Below are positions 21,047-30,818 of a stretch of 64,000 bases of DNA, piece by piece (position 1 is the stretch's first letter; every line of letters begins with the position of its first letter). The position numbers were made by a program, and so were the translations under genes. The notes below the pieces were generated by a model. The model was not told where the DNA came from, made no database searches, and saw only the letters and a program-made list of their open reading frames with translations. The stretch spans positions 62,001-126,000 of the forward strand of contig CBDCUK010000001.1 of assembly GCA_965222755.1 (NCBI GenBank). The letters are read 5' to 3'. The DNA is from JABABV01 sp965222755 (GTDB taxonomy: Bacteria; Bacillota_I; Bacilli_A; Mycoplasmatales; JABABV01).

Positions 21047-22222
21047 ATGAAAAAAAACATATTTTTTCAAGTAAGAATCTTAACTTTAATTACTACGATA
21101 ACCATTTTTATAAGTAGTTGTAGTTTACATTTAAAATCTTCAGGAATAGCCAGTATTAAATTATTGCCAGCAGCGAATGTAACACAAGACCAAGCATTAG
21201 ATTATCAAGTAAATAATATTAATAAAAACATTAAAAATAAAAAACTATTATTACCAATTATAAAAAACAATATTTATAATATACCAGGTGTATGAAATGA
21301 TTTTTTTAGTAATAAAAAACCTAAATTTAGTGATCAATATATTGATAATTACTTAAAAAATAAAATGAATGATTTACAAACTTTGAACTTATATAAAAAG
21401 ACACTTTTTATTTCACAAAATGACCAATTTCTAGGAAAATATCAGGGAAAAAGAATTGATCCTGATAATATAACATTAGATGGTTTTAACTTCACATCAA
21501 ATTTAGTAATCGAAATGAAAGAAAACAACTATATAGGATTTGGTTTTAAAACCAATAATAATATGAGTTTTTTAGATCATTTTATTGAACAATATAATTA
21601 TTGTGATACTTCAATTTTAGCCAATTCACCATTAAGTAATGTTAGTATGCATAATTATGAATATATTTCTTCGCTTCATTTTACACTTGTTTGGATTAAT
21701 GGACATCAAAGAATTTTGAGTTTACCACATTTTTCACAAAATAATCACTTTGATCATCAAGAATGAACAATAAATAAAATTACCAAATATTTCAAAAATT
21801 TATGAGGTTTAAAATACGATGATTATATGAAGGAATTAAGAAAAATTACTTCTCAACAAAACAGTATCTTTAATAAAAAAGGAGGATTATTTTTACAATA
21901 TCTTATGCCTTTAGGTTATTGAGAAATGGTACCTATTAGTAAAAATATTATTATTATGGTAGTGCATAGTAATTTAACTCCTTTTGCTCAAACTGCTGGT
22001 CAAATTTTATATAATCTAGATCTCAATCTAACAAATAATACTAATTTAACATCACAAATTTTAGGTCCATTATCAATTATCAACTCTGAAGATGTAGGAA
22101 ATAGAAAAGCTGAAGAAAAAGCTTGAATTAATTTATGAAACAATACTACAAATGGACCGCTAATTGGTTATTATAGTAGAACCTTAGCAATAGTTATATA
22201 TAAGAATGATGAGGATTATTAA
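21047..22222 (+). CDS. riboswitch-controlled lipoprotein of unknown family
   Basis: A 391-residue protein. The signal peptide ends ISSC (Cys25), so it is probably a membrane-anchored surface lipoprotein. The mature part is mixed polar/hydrophobic. It has a His-rich stretch (LHFTLVWINGHQRILSL... FSQNNHFDHQEW) and a C-terminal region with GYWEMVPISKNIIIMVVHSN. No known fold is recognised. The stop overlaps the next start (TAATG), so it is translationally coupled to the S-component-like gene. With the cobalamin riboswitch upstream it may capture corrinoid outside the cell; that role is inferred from context. Start ATG follows AGAGGAGAAG. Confidence 0.8.
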
Positions 22223-23331
22223 TGCGATATTCGAACACCAGATCAATTATCACAATATCATTTTTAGGAGTTTCTCTAGCATTGATGATTGTTATAAAAG
22301 TAGTTTTAGGATTTATTCCTGGAATTGAATTAACAACATTTTTCTTTGCGGTTTTTTGTTTATTTTTAAGAAAAAAGGAAATATTTTTATTATTAGTTTC
22401 TTATTTAATATCAATTACTATAATCTATGGTTTTGGTAGTTGAATTGCAGCTTATTGAATTGTTTATCCAATTGATGCTGTAGTAATAATTTTAACTAAA
22501 AAACTAATTAAAAACAAAATTATTTTTAGTGGTATTTTATTTTGTTTAGGTTTTTTATTTTTACCAGCTTATTTTATATCTGATACAATTCTATTTTCCA
22601 AAAATATCGCAATTGCTAATTCAATTAGTTCATTACCAATATGTTTAATAGGTGGCTTTGCAAATTTAATATCTGGACTAATTCTAACGCCGATACTAGC
22701 TCCGATTTTGAATGAAAATAGTAATAAAATATATGAAAATTTTCAGAATATTCAAATTGTTAATGGTGGATTTTACAGTAAAATATTTAGTGTCTTTATG
22801 GTATTGATCAGTTTCGTGGGGATTACTTTATTTTATTATAATTTTATTTATTTTCAAGAATTGTCTGATATGTATAATCGCAGTCATCGTTATGTTTATA
22901 CTAATGGGGTACTAACGTCTAAAGAATATAACCGTATTCATGATTCGCTTACTAAAAATCAAATAGCTATTATTGGTGAATATAATAATTATACTTACGA
23001 AGAAGTAATAGATATTAATAATAAGAACAAAACTTTAGGAAATATTATTCTCGACGATCATAGTCGATCACATCCTTTTACTGATAGCTATAATCCTGGA
23101 CATAATAAACATATTCATCCTCATCATTTTTACTTTGGTATTAAAGGTAAATATTCTGGACTTGGAAGATTAATTGGAATAATGTATGTTGAAATTGAAA
23201 ATCAATTTCAAAAAGTTACTAATTCTCATATTGGTGCTTCGATTTATATCACTAATTTTTCCAATCAAGGAGTTGACTTCATTAAAATTGAAGCTAGAGA
23301 AGTTTATCAAATATATTATAAATTCAACTAA
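22222..23331 (+). CDS. probable ECF transporter S-component with C-terminal His-rich domain
   Basis: A 369-residue protein. Residues 10-165 form about six hydrophobic helices with VVLGFIPGIELTTFF (27-41), which resembles the GxIPNIELVT-like motif of some ECF S-components. A seventh helix (about 188-210) leads to a hydrophilic ~155-residue extension. This contains seven His in 280-302 (H280, 284, 294, 297, 299, 301, 302). S-components are normally only ~180-200 residues, so the extension is unusual. Control by a cobalamin riboswitch suggests corrinoid uptake, with cobalt as an alternative because of the His cluster. EcfA/EcfT partners would have to be encoded elsewhere. Start ATG overlaps the lipoprotein stop. 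Confidence 0.75.
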
Positions 23332-23341
23332 ATTAATAATT

Positions 23342-23373
23342 AAAAAAACAGTTATTTTAGTAACTGTTTTTTT
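23342..23373. terminator. bidirectional terminator between the S-component and DegV genes
   Basis: AAAAAAACAGTTA pairs with TAACTGTTTTTTT around a six-base loop. T tracts face both ways and the flanking genes converge on it. Confidence 0.85.
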
Positions 23374-23375
23374 AA

Positions 23376-24248
23376 TTATTTAGCATTGGTGTTATACATT
23401 AATATTCCGATAGCGCCAACACCAGTATGGATGGCAATTAAAGCTGATACACGATTTACTTTTACTTTAGCATTAACTAAAGATGATTCCAATTTTTCTT
23501 TAGTGTTTTTTACAAATAACGTTAAAGGTTTTGCTTGCATACATAATAGTGAGCAAGTATACCCTTTTAGGGTACCAATTTGTTCCTTAGCTCATTTAAC
23601 ACTTCAATCAACGGCTTTAGTTTGAGTTCTCATTATCTTTAATTTATGATTTTGACCATCATATTTAATTACTGGTACTACTCTTAATCAATTCATAACA
23701 GTTCCTAAACTTTTAGGAATTCGCCCACCACGCTTTAAAGCATGTAAATCTTTTGGAATTACTAATAATATTTGAGAATCATTAACTGCTTTAAAATATG
23801 CCATTAATTTTTCTACCGTAGTTCCTTTTTTAATTTGTGATACAGCATTTATAACTGCATCTTGAGTAGCAGTTGAAGTTAAAATGTTTTCTGAACAAAC
23901 AATCACTTTACCATTATATTCCTCAGCAGCTTGCTGAGCAACAACAGGAGTTATTGAAAAACCTCTTGTACATGGTAAAACAATTATTTTAGTATAACCT
24001 TTTTTAAAAGCTTTTTCATAAACGATTTTAAAATCACCAGGAGTAGGAGCACTACTTTTAGCATCTTCAATATTACGCATTTTTTCAATCATTTTTACTG
24101 CTGATAAATCAACACCATCTAATAATTCTTCTCCATTTAAAGTAATCCTTAACGGAACGAAAAAAGCTCCGTGTTTATTTGCTTCTTCACGATCTCAACC
24201 TGAAAACGAATCAACTATAATTCCGATTTTTTCATTTGTGTTTGTCAT
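23376..24248 (-). CDS. DegV-family fatty-acid-binding protein
   Basis: DegV proteins bind a fatty acid; in Gram-positives the related FakB hands fatty acids to the FakA kinase for phospholipid synthesis. It has 290 residues. It starts MTNTNEKIGIIVDSFSGW and has the conserved SAPTPGDF loop (equivalent to SQPSPGEF), KDLHALKRGGRIP and a C-terminal AIHTGVGAIGI segment. These are the standard DegV landmarks. Start ATG follows AAAGGTGAT. It is divergent from the CIRCE-dnaJ unit. fakA is not nearby. Confidence 0.9.
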
Positions 24249-24325
24249 TTGCAATCACCTTTAAATTCTATTTTAACTTCACTCTATGTATATCAATTAT
24301 ATATTATTTTATATAATGTTTTTAA

Positions 24326-24352
24326 TTAGCACTTTTAAATTGACACTGCTAA
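24326..24352 (+). promoter_or_regulatory. CIRCE operator upstream of dnaJ
   Basis: TTAGCACTT-N9-CACTGCTAA, the third 9-9-9 copy and the one whose left arm is nearest the textbook TTAGCACTC. TTGACA (24340-24345) overlaps the right arm, and TATAAT (24363-24368) follows at 17 bases. Unlike the other two copies it is followed by A residues rather than eight Ts. Confidence 0.88.
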
Positions 24353-24457
24353 AAAAATATACTATAATATAATAATAATATTTTGTATGTAAATTATATA
24401 GTAGCACAAAATAGAACTATTTAATAATAATTAATTCAATTAAAAGGGGTATATTAA

Positions 24458-25570
24458 ATGTCGAAAAGAGATTACTACGAAGTTTTAGGTGTTTCAAAAG
24501 ATGCCGATAACACAACTATTAAAAAAGCTTATCGTAAATTAGCGATGAAATTTCATCCTGATAGAAACCAAGACAATAAAGAAGCATCAGAAAGTAAATT
24601 TAAAGAGATTAATGAAGCTTATGCTGTTTTAAGTGATGAAGAAAAACGTCAAAACTATGATCGTTTCGGTCATGAAGGAATGTCTGGCAATGGATTTTCA
24701 AATATGGGTGGCTTCGACTTTGGTGGTGGAGGATTTGATTTTGGAGATATTTTTGGTTCTTTCTTTGGTGGCGGAAACAGGCAACAAAATCCACATCAAA
24801 AAGTAAAAGGTCAAGACCAATTACAATCAATTAACATTAGTTTTCAAGATACTATTAGTGGGACTAGTTTTACAGTTAAACCAAAAGTTAGTCAAGAATG
24901 TGATGAATGCGATGGTAGTGGTGGACGAACTAAAGCTGATGTTGTTCAATGTGATTCTTGTCATGGTAAAGGACAAGTTGATGGGATTCAACGAACACCT
25001 TTAGGAAATATTAGAACTTCTCGCCCTTGTAATAAATGTCGCGGTAGTGGAGAATTTATTAAAAATAAATGTCGAATTTGTCGTGGTAAAAAATTTATTA
25101 TTAAAATAATTGAAAAAGACGTTAAGATTCCTCCTGGGATTAATACAGGTCAACGTTTACGTTTAAGTGGTATGGGTGGCGTTAGTCATAACGGAGGACC
25201 TAACGGGGATTTATATTTAGAAATTCATGTTAGTGAACATAAATATTTCAAAAGAAAACATAATGATATTTATTTAAACATTCCAGTTACGATTGAAGAA
25301 TTAGTATTAGGTACTAGTAAATCAATTCCAACACCTTATGGTGAAATTAAAATGAAAATTCCTCCAAAAACTGATAATTTACAAAAATTCCGTATTAAAA
25401 ATAAAGGAATGCCAATTTTAAATGCTGCTCGTTTTGGAAATTTATATGTAATTCCAGAAATTATTATTCAAAAAGATCTAAGCAGAAAATCATTAAAATT
25501 ATTTAAAGAACTAGAAAAAGAAAACTCTTATAAAGAATATAAAGATTTTTTAAAGAAAGTTAAAAATTAA
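24458..25570 (+). CDS. dnaJ: co-chaperone DnaJ (Hsp40)
   Basis: Delivers unfolded clients to DnaK and stimulates its ATPase. It has 370 residues, full length. The J domain (1-70) has the HPD motif in KFHPDRNQD. A Gly/Phe-rich region follows (MGGFDFGGGGFDF...). Four zinc-finger repeats follow: CDECDGSGG, CDSCHGKGQ, CNKCRGSGE and CRICRGKKF, the last lacking the final CxGxG glycine. The C-terminal client domains complete it. It is not beside dnaK but shares its CIRCE control. Start ATG follows AAAAGGGGT. Confidence 0.97.
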   Translation: MSKRDYYEVLGVSKDADNTTIKKAYRKLAMKFHPDRNQDNKEASESKFKEINEAYAVLSDEEKRQNYDRFGHEGMSGNGFSNMGGFDFGGGGFDFGDIFGSFFGGGNRQQNPHQKVKGQDQLQSINISFQDTISGTSFTVKPKVSQECDECDGSGGRTKADVVQCDSCHGKGQVDGIQRTPLGNIRTSRPCNKCRGSGEFIKNKCRICRGKKFIIKIIEKDVKIPPGINTGQRLRLSGMGGVSHNGGPNGDLYLEIHVSEHKYFKRKHNDIYLNIPVTIEELVLGTSKSIPTPYGEIKMKIPPKTDNLQKFRIKNKGMPILNAARFGNLYVIPEIIIQKDLSRKSLKLFKELEKENSYKEYKDFLKKVKN

Positions 25571-25572
25571 TA

Positions 25573-25685
25573 TTGACTATTTTTATAATATGATGTAATA
25601 TATTTGTATGAATTTAATGTTAAAAAAACGCAACCGCAAACACCTTCATGGAGCTTCATCTGAAACTGCGTTTTTTTGCTTTTAA
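25573..25685 (+). ncRNA. candidate short terminated transcript or leader peptide between dnaJ and the permease
   Basis: A good promoter (TTGACT 25573-25578, 17 bases, TAATAT 25596-25601) lies three bases after the dnaJ stop codon. It is followed at once by a long hairpin: AAAAAAACGCA (25622-25632) pairs with TGCGTTTTTTT (25667-25677). Transcription would yield an RNA of about 75 bases. An ATG at 25608, about where transcription should start, opens a 25-codon frame with KKRNRKHLHG in its first half, running through the hairpin. It may be a small RNA, a leader peptide or only the dnaJ terminator. Confidence 0.45.
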
Positions 25686-25727
25686 TTTTTTAAATTAACT
25701 TTTTATACAATTTAATAATAATAAAGA

Positions 25728-25761
25728 AAAAAGTAAAATCGCAAGATTTTGCTTTTTTTTT
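25728..25761 (+). terminator. terminator-like attenuator hairpin directly before the APC permease
   Basis: AAAAAGTAAAATC pairs with GATTTTGCTTTTT (one G-U) around a GCAA loop and runs into further Ts. It ends only about 25 bases before the permease start, with no space for a promoter in between. Permease mRNA must therefore read through it. Confidence 0.7.
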
Positions 25762-25785
25762 ATTAAAAAAGAAAGGAAACAAATT

Positions 25786-27306
25786 ATGACAAAACAAAAA
25801 AAATATGGCTTGATATTTTCTTTATCATTAGCTATGGGATCAATGATTGGGGTAGGAACATTTTTCAAAAATGCCTCAATATCAAATAAAACCGGTTCAC
25901 CGATGTTAGTTATTGTAACTTGGATTATTGGTGGATTTGGAATCTTGGCAACGGCATTAGCTCTAACCGAAGTAACTAGTACTAAAGAAGGAGGTAATGG
26001 TGGGATTGTATCTTGAGCCAAAATCTTTATTAATAAACGTTTTTCAAAAATGACAGTTTGGTTCATTTCGATGTTATATGTGCCTTTAACTTGAATGCCA
26101 TTTGGGTATTATGCAGCTTATTATACTTGAGGTATTTTTGGAATGCTTCCAACTGATGTACCATGATATTGAACTATGTTTTTAACTATATTTTATATAT
26201 CTTGAATTTGTTTGATGGATACTTTTACGATTAAAATTACGAATTATTTTCAAATTTCAACAATGATTATGAAAATATTCCCAATTATTTTTGTAATAAT
26301 TATTGGTTTATGTACTAAAGCAGCTTTTGATCAAGGAGTTTTCGCACACCATCCAAAATATATTAATATTCCAAATAGTGATGGTTCAATTATGAAACAT
26401 AGTTGAATGGGTGTCTTTTTAGCATTACCATCTGTATTATTTGCTTTCGATGGTTTTTATTATGTAGCTAATATTAAAACACAAATGAAAAACCCGAAAA
26501 AAACACTTAATAAAACAATTGTTTTAAGTATTGTATTGACTGTTTTATTTTATATTTTCTTGTCAGTTGCGGTCTTTACTTTCTCATATGGTAATGTTGA
26601 GCACTTTGTTAAAAATGCTTTTCCACATTCAATTTGATTAATTAAAATAGTTGAATTAACACTTGTTGTAGCAGTATTAAATGCCTTAAATGGATTTGTT
26701 ATTTCCAATGCAAGATTAGTAGAATACTCATCTGATGCTGGAATGTTACCATTGCAAAGACTTTTATCTTATAAAAGTAAAAAAAATGGGATTCCAATCG
26801 GAGCCACATTATTTCTTGGAGGAATTACAATTATTTCAACTGTTTTTGCCTGTGTTATAGGACATTATTTATATTCTAATCCCGATTATAATAGTAATAT
26901 TTATACTAGCGTTTATGCTTTTATTGATTTATTATCTAATTGATCAAGTGTTATTATTATGTTGATCATTGGAATTATTATTGCTTTTGCAATCTATAAT
27001 CGATTTTCAGGTAAAATTGAAGTTAAGAAAAATAAATTTTTCTTATTTTGAGGACTTATTAGTTCAATATCATTAATTTCTATTCCAATATTTAATATTG
27101 GTGATTTATGCTATGAAATGTTTAATACTTCTGGGAATCCTTGAAATAGTCCAAACGCTATTTATTTATATGTTTTATTACTTTATATTGGATTTTCATT
27201 TTTAGGTCTATTACCAATTTATAAAGAAAATCCTGATATTCGTACTGAAAGTAGCGAAGAAGAACTCATAGAAGTAGGAACCCATAGTCCTAAAATACAT
27301 AAATAA
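25786..27306 (+). CDS. APC-superfamily amino acid permease
   Basis: A 506-residue integral membrane protein with about 12-14 predicted helices. The first helix carries the APC signature SLAMGSMIGVGTFFKNAS (GSxIGxGxF type), followed by ATALALTEVTS and FAFDGFYYVANIKTQMKNPKKT, which matches the conserved F-x-x-Y-G/D-F region before the amphipathic helix. The short C-terminal tail is acidic. The substrate cannot be told from sequence. It has its own leader with two hairpins and a terminator downstream. Start ATG follows AAGAAAGGAAAC. Several Trp codons here are TGG, slightly more than in neighbouring genes. Confidence 0.88.
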
Positions 27307-27312
27307 ACTTAA

Positions 27313-27350
27313 AAAAAATAAAATGCTTTTTGATAGCATTTTATTTTTTT
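27313..27350. terminator. bidirectional terminator between the permease and the GlpK-like gene
   Basis: AAAAAATAAAATGCT / AGCATTTTATTTTTT pair around a seven-base loop. The stop codon of the convergent GlpK-like gene lies inside the 3' arm. Confidence 0.8.
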
Positions 27351-28867
27351 AATGATTCGACAGAACTTTCTCAATGACGCATTAATTTAAGAGCGGTTTT
27401 AATTGTGATGTTAGGTGTATAAATATCATAATTTTTGTTATTTTTAACACTACGATAATAATTAAAATGATTACCAAGTGCTCGTCATCCTAAAATCGCA
27501 CTACCTATAACTATTAAATCTTCCTCTGGGGTTTTGTTCACCATAACTTTCATTTGGGAAATGTTAGATTGGAACTGCATTAAATATTTGTTGGTTGTAA
27601 AATCACCATCGATTTTTAAAGCTTTAATACGACCTTTAAGATGTTTATCGATTGATTTTATAACTGAAGCATTCTGAAAAGCAATTGATTCCAAACCGGC
27701 TTTGATGATATCTTCTCTCTTAGTATGATAATTAAGTCCTAAAATAGCACCATGAACATTTTTGTCATAATATGGCGCTGATAATCCTTCGAATGCCGGA
27801 ACAAAAATTACTGAATTAGAAGTTTCAAAATCAATATTAGTATTATTAATATATCAATTTATTTGGTTTTTATCATAAATTAGTTTTAAATTATCTCTTA
27901 ATCAAGTTATGACATAACCACCATTTAATATTGTACTTTCTAAACTATATTTAACAGAATTTCTATTATTAGTATCCGATATGGAAACTGATGAATTAAT
28001 TTCTTTATTAGTTTTTATAATTTTTTTACCAGTATTAACATGAATAAAAGATGAGTTTAAAATTGAAATTTTAATCTCATCTTTTTCAGCACAATTTTGA
28101 GCTAGAAAAGATGAATTTTGGACACCGCTAATTGAAGAAAAAGGGATTTTGAAATGCTCATAGTGAGAAAATGGTAGAATATTTTTAGTGTTTAAAAACC
28201 CATAAACCTCTGAAGAAGTTTTTATTTCTGGACACATTTTTTCAGGAATTTTTCAAAGTTTTAATAATTCTTTATCCCAATTTAAATTTTTTAAATTCAT
28301 CAATAATGTTTTTGAAGCATTAGTAACATCAGTAATGTGATTTTGACCATTAGTTAATTTTCAAATAATTCAAGTATCTAATGTACCAAATAATAATTCT
28401 CCAATATTTGCTTGGTATCTTGCATTTGGCATTTCATCTAAAATTCATTGTATTTTACTAGCGCTATGCTGACCACAGACTACTAAACCAGTACGAACTT
28501 TAATAGTGTGTAACTTTGCTTCTCCTAAATGGTGACAATATCCTGATGTCCTATTATCGTTTCAAGCGATAGCATTATAAATAGGTAAACCTGTTTCTTT
28601 AACTCACACAACACAACTTTGAACTTCGTTAGTGATCGTAATACCATTAATTTCTTTTGGTTGGATATTTGATGTATTTAAAATCTGAGTTATACAAGTT
28701 ATGACAGAATAGTAAATTTCTATTGGATCATATTCGATTCAGCCATTTTTTGGACTAATAATATCAATATTTTGAAAGTGCTGAGAAATGATTTTATATT
28801 GTTTGTCAATAATTGTAGCCGTAATTTCTTTGGGCTCAATTTTTAATACAATTAAATATTTTTTCAT
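27341..28867 (-). CDS. glycerol kinase paralogue lacking catalytic residues (pseudoenzyme)
   Basis: A 508-residue protein that aligns end to end with GlpK: IYNAIAWNDNRTS, GELLFGTLDTWIIWKLTNG, VTNASKTLLMNL, MCPEIKTSSEVYG and FVPAFEGLSAPYYD are all recognisable. The active-site motifs have changed. The N-terminal DQGTTSSR phosphate loop is replaced by LKIEPKEITA. The glycerol-binding Arg-Glu pair of TNQRET is EVQS (81-84). The GDQQAAL motif with the catalytic Asp is GVQNSSF (Val249), and DGG near the C-terminus is DGD. The frame is intact with no stop, so it looks retained rather than decaying. A regulatory or binding role is inferred. Confidence 0.85.
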
Positions 28868-28891
28868 AAACTTTTACCCCTAATAATAAAA

Positions 28892-28919
28892 AAATTTATA
28901 TAATTCCTTATATAAATTT
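28892..28919. promoter_or_regulatory. 11-bp inverted repeat upstream of the GlpK-like gene
   Basis: AAATTTATATA (28892-28902) and TATATAAATTT (28909-28919) are perfect inverted copies six bases apart, about 25 bases before the gene start on the minus strand. The position fits an operator, but the sequence is pure A/T, so chance is not excluded. Confidence 0.35.
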
Positions 28920-28954
28920 ATTATATAGAGTAGTATTAATAATGGCAAATTTTA

Positions 28955-29647
28955 TTAGTATTTATAGTTTAATAATTCTACTAGAATTTCCTGATAATGA
29001 TAACTTGCTTGAACAATAAAATCATCAAACTGAATTGCATTATTTTTAACATCGTTATTATAAACATCAGAAACAACTTTAATACAAATAAAATCAATTT
29101 TTGCTAAAAAACAAGTTTGTGCAATTGCTGTTGATTCCATATCAATAACACTAAAATCCTTAGAAATCTTTTGTAAATCAGTAATCTCTTGAGAATTATT
29201 TATAAATTTATTAGTTGTTCCTACTATGCCTTGAGTAATGTTTAGATTTTTTATTTTAGATTTTATATAGTTATAATAATGAGTTTTTGCTGAAAAAACT
29301 GATGGTAATTTTGGAATTTGACCATATTGATAATCAAAAGCTCTCAAATCAACATCTAAGTATAAAAGACCATTAGCGATAACGATATCACCAATTTTAC
29401 TATCTTTATGACATCCTCCAGCAGTTCCAAAATTATATATTTTTTTCAAATCAAATTGGTTAATTAATACCATAGCAGCAATAGCAGCATTTGTTGTTCC
29501 AATACCTGAAATAATCAAAGCTATTTGTTTACCATTAATTTTACCGATAGTAATTTCTTTTTCTACCATTTTATATTCAAATTTATTTTGCATTAGATCA
29601 TAAATTGATTTAACTTCTTCTTTCATTGCACAAATAATACCAATCAT
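28955..29647 (-). CDS. mtnN: 5'-methylthioadenosine/S-adenosylhomocysteine nucleosidase
   Basis: Cleaves adenine from SAH and MTA, clearing inhibitors of methyltransferases. It has 230 residues, the family size. It starts MIGIICAMKEEVKSIYDLM. Other landmarks are IISGIGTTNAAIAA, NFGTAGGCH, the catalytic VIDMESTAIAQTC (Glu in ME) and CIKVVSDVY with the base-binding Asp. It is the last gene of the parE-parC-yqeG-yqeH-nadD run, two bases after the NadD/YqeK stop codon. Confidence 0.96.
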   Translation of the reverse strand: MIGIICAMKEEVKSIYDLMQNKFEYKMVEKEITIGKINGKQIALIISGIGTTNAAIAAMVLINQFDLKKIYNFGTAGGCHKDSKIGDIVIANGLLYLDVDLRAFDYQYGQIPKLPSVFSAKTHYYNYIKSKIKNLNITQGIVGTTNKFINNSQEITDLQKISKDFSVIDMESTAIAQTCFLAKIDFICIKVVSDVYNNDVKNNAIQFDDFIVQASYHYQEILVELLNYKY

Positions 29648-29649
29648 AA

Positions 29650-30798
29650 TTACTCTCCTTGATCATCATCATTAAAAATATTATCAAATACATGAGTTGC
29701 GACAGCATCTATTGTTCTACGATTCATTCGTTTACGACCTTGACGTTTTTTAGTTCTTTTGTATTGATAAATTAAAATTTCTTTAAAAGCTTTTTCAATA
29801 TCTAATAGTGCTAATTCACGATATTTTTCGACATCTTTATAATCACGATCATCACAAACTTTATCAGCAATAAAAATTATTTTATCAAATTTTGACATAT
29901 TTTTATTAGCAGTTGTATGTTTAATAATTGATGATAAAATTTGTGGGTCATCAATTCCATATTCTTCATTAACTCAAAAAGCCCCGGTAAATGAATGTAA
30001 TACTGGAATGGCAATTTCTTCTGATGTTAAACCACAATCTTTTAAATATTTATATTGTTTTTTAAAAGATCATTCTTTAGTAATATCATGTAAACACCCA
30101 GCAATATATGCTTTTTGAGAGTCAATATCATCTTGAGTATCAGCTATTCTACCCGCTCATTTTCCAACATTTAAACAATGGAAATATCGATAATCAGATA
30201 AATTATTTTCTAATATATTACCTAAATATAAAGCTTGTTGACCAATATATTTATTAACTTCAACAGTAACATTATCTTTAAAATTACCTTTTCTAATATA
30301 TGTAGATGAAATATAAATAATGTCATTTTCTAATTTTTGAAAATTAAGTTCTTCACAAATATCATTAATTTTATCAGAATTTTTATTATTATTAAAACGT
30401 TTTGATACTAAAACTTGTGCTTGATCAATAATTTTTTGATATTTTTCTCATTTTTTAAAATTAAGAACTTGATCTTCCCCGATAACGATATATAATTCAT
30501 TATCAGGATATTTTTCACTCATATATTCCAATAATTTATAACTGTAAGAAATGCCACGAGCTTTTAATTCAAAATCGTCTATTTCCACATTATCATATTG
30601 ATCAAAAACTAAGTTAAGCATTCGTAATCTATGATAACCCTTAGTAAGAAAATTTCTTTTTCATGGTCCAGCCTTCGAAGGAACAATAATAATTTTTTCG
30701 ATATTATCGATTTTTGTTAAAATATTATCAACCACATTCACGTGACCTTTATGTACGGGATCAAATGCCCCCCCATATATAATAATCTTTTTATTCAT
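29650..30798 (-). CDS. nadD: NadD-YqeK fusion: nicotinate-nucleotide adenylyltransferase plus HD phosphohydrolase
   Basis: A 382-residue two-domain protein. Residues 1-190 are NadD: GGAFDPVHKGHVN (nucleotidyl-transferase HxGH region) near the start and ISSTYIRKG at the end of the domain. It adenylates nicotinate mononucleotide to make NAD. Residues about 195-382 are a YqeK-like HD domain: HCLNVGKWAGRIAD, AGCLHDITKEW (HD pair) and LHSFTGAFWVNEEYG; this family hydrolyses Ap4A. In Bacillus nadD and yqeK are separate neighbours, so this is a fusion, as known from other mollicutes. Start ATG at 30798. Confidence 0.92.
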
Positions 30799-30818
30799 TT
30801 TAGTTACTCTTTTCTATT

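Noticed and set aside
24609..24830. Open frame on the minus strand within dnaJ
   Set aside because: It lies wholly inside a well-conserved gene and has no ribosome-binding site or family similarity. The same holds for the minus-strand frames inside clpB, valS and grpE.
25608..25685. rpmH (ribosomal protein L34) considered for the basic 25-codon frame
   Set aside because: KHLHG resembles part of L34, but the protein is too short and lacks the L34 start and the rest of its motif.
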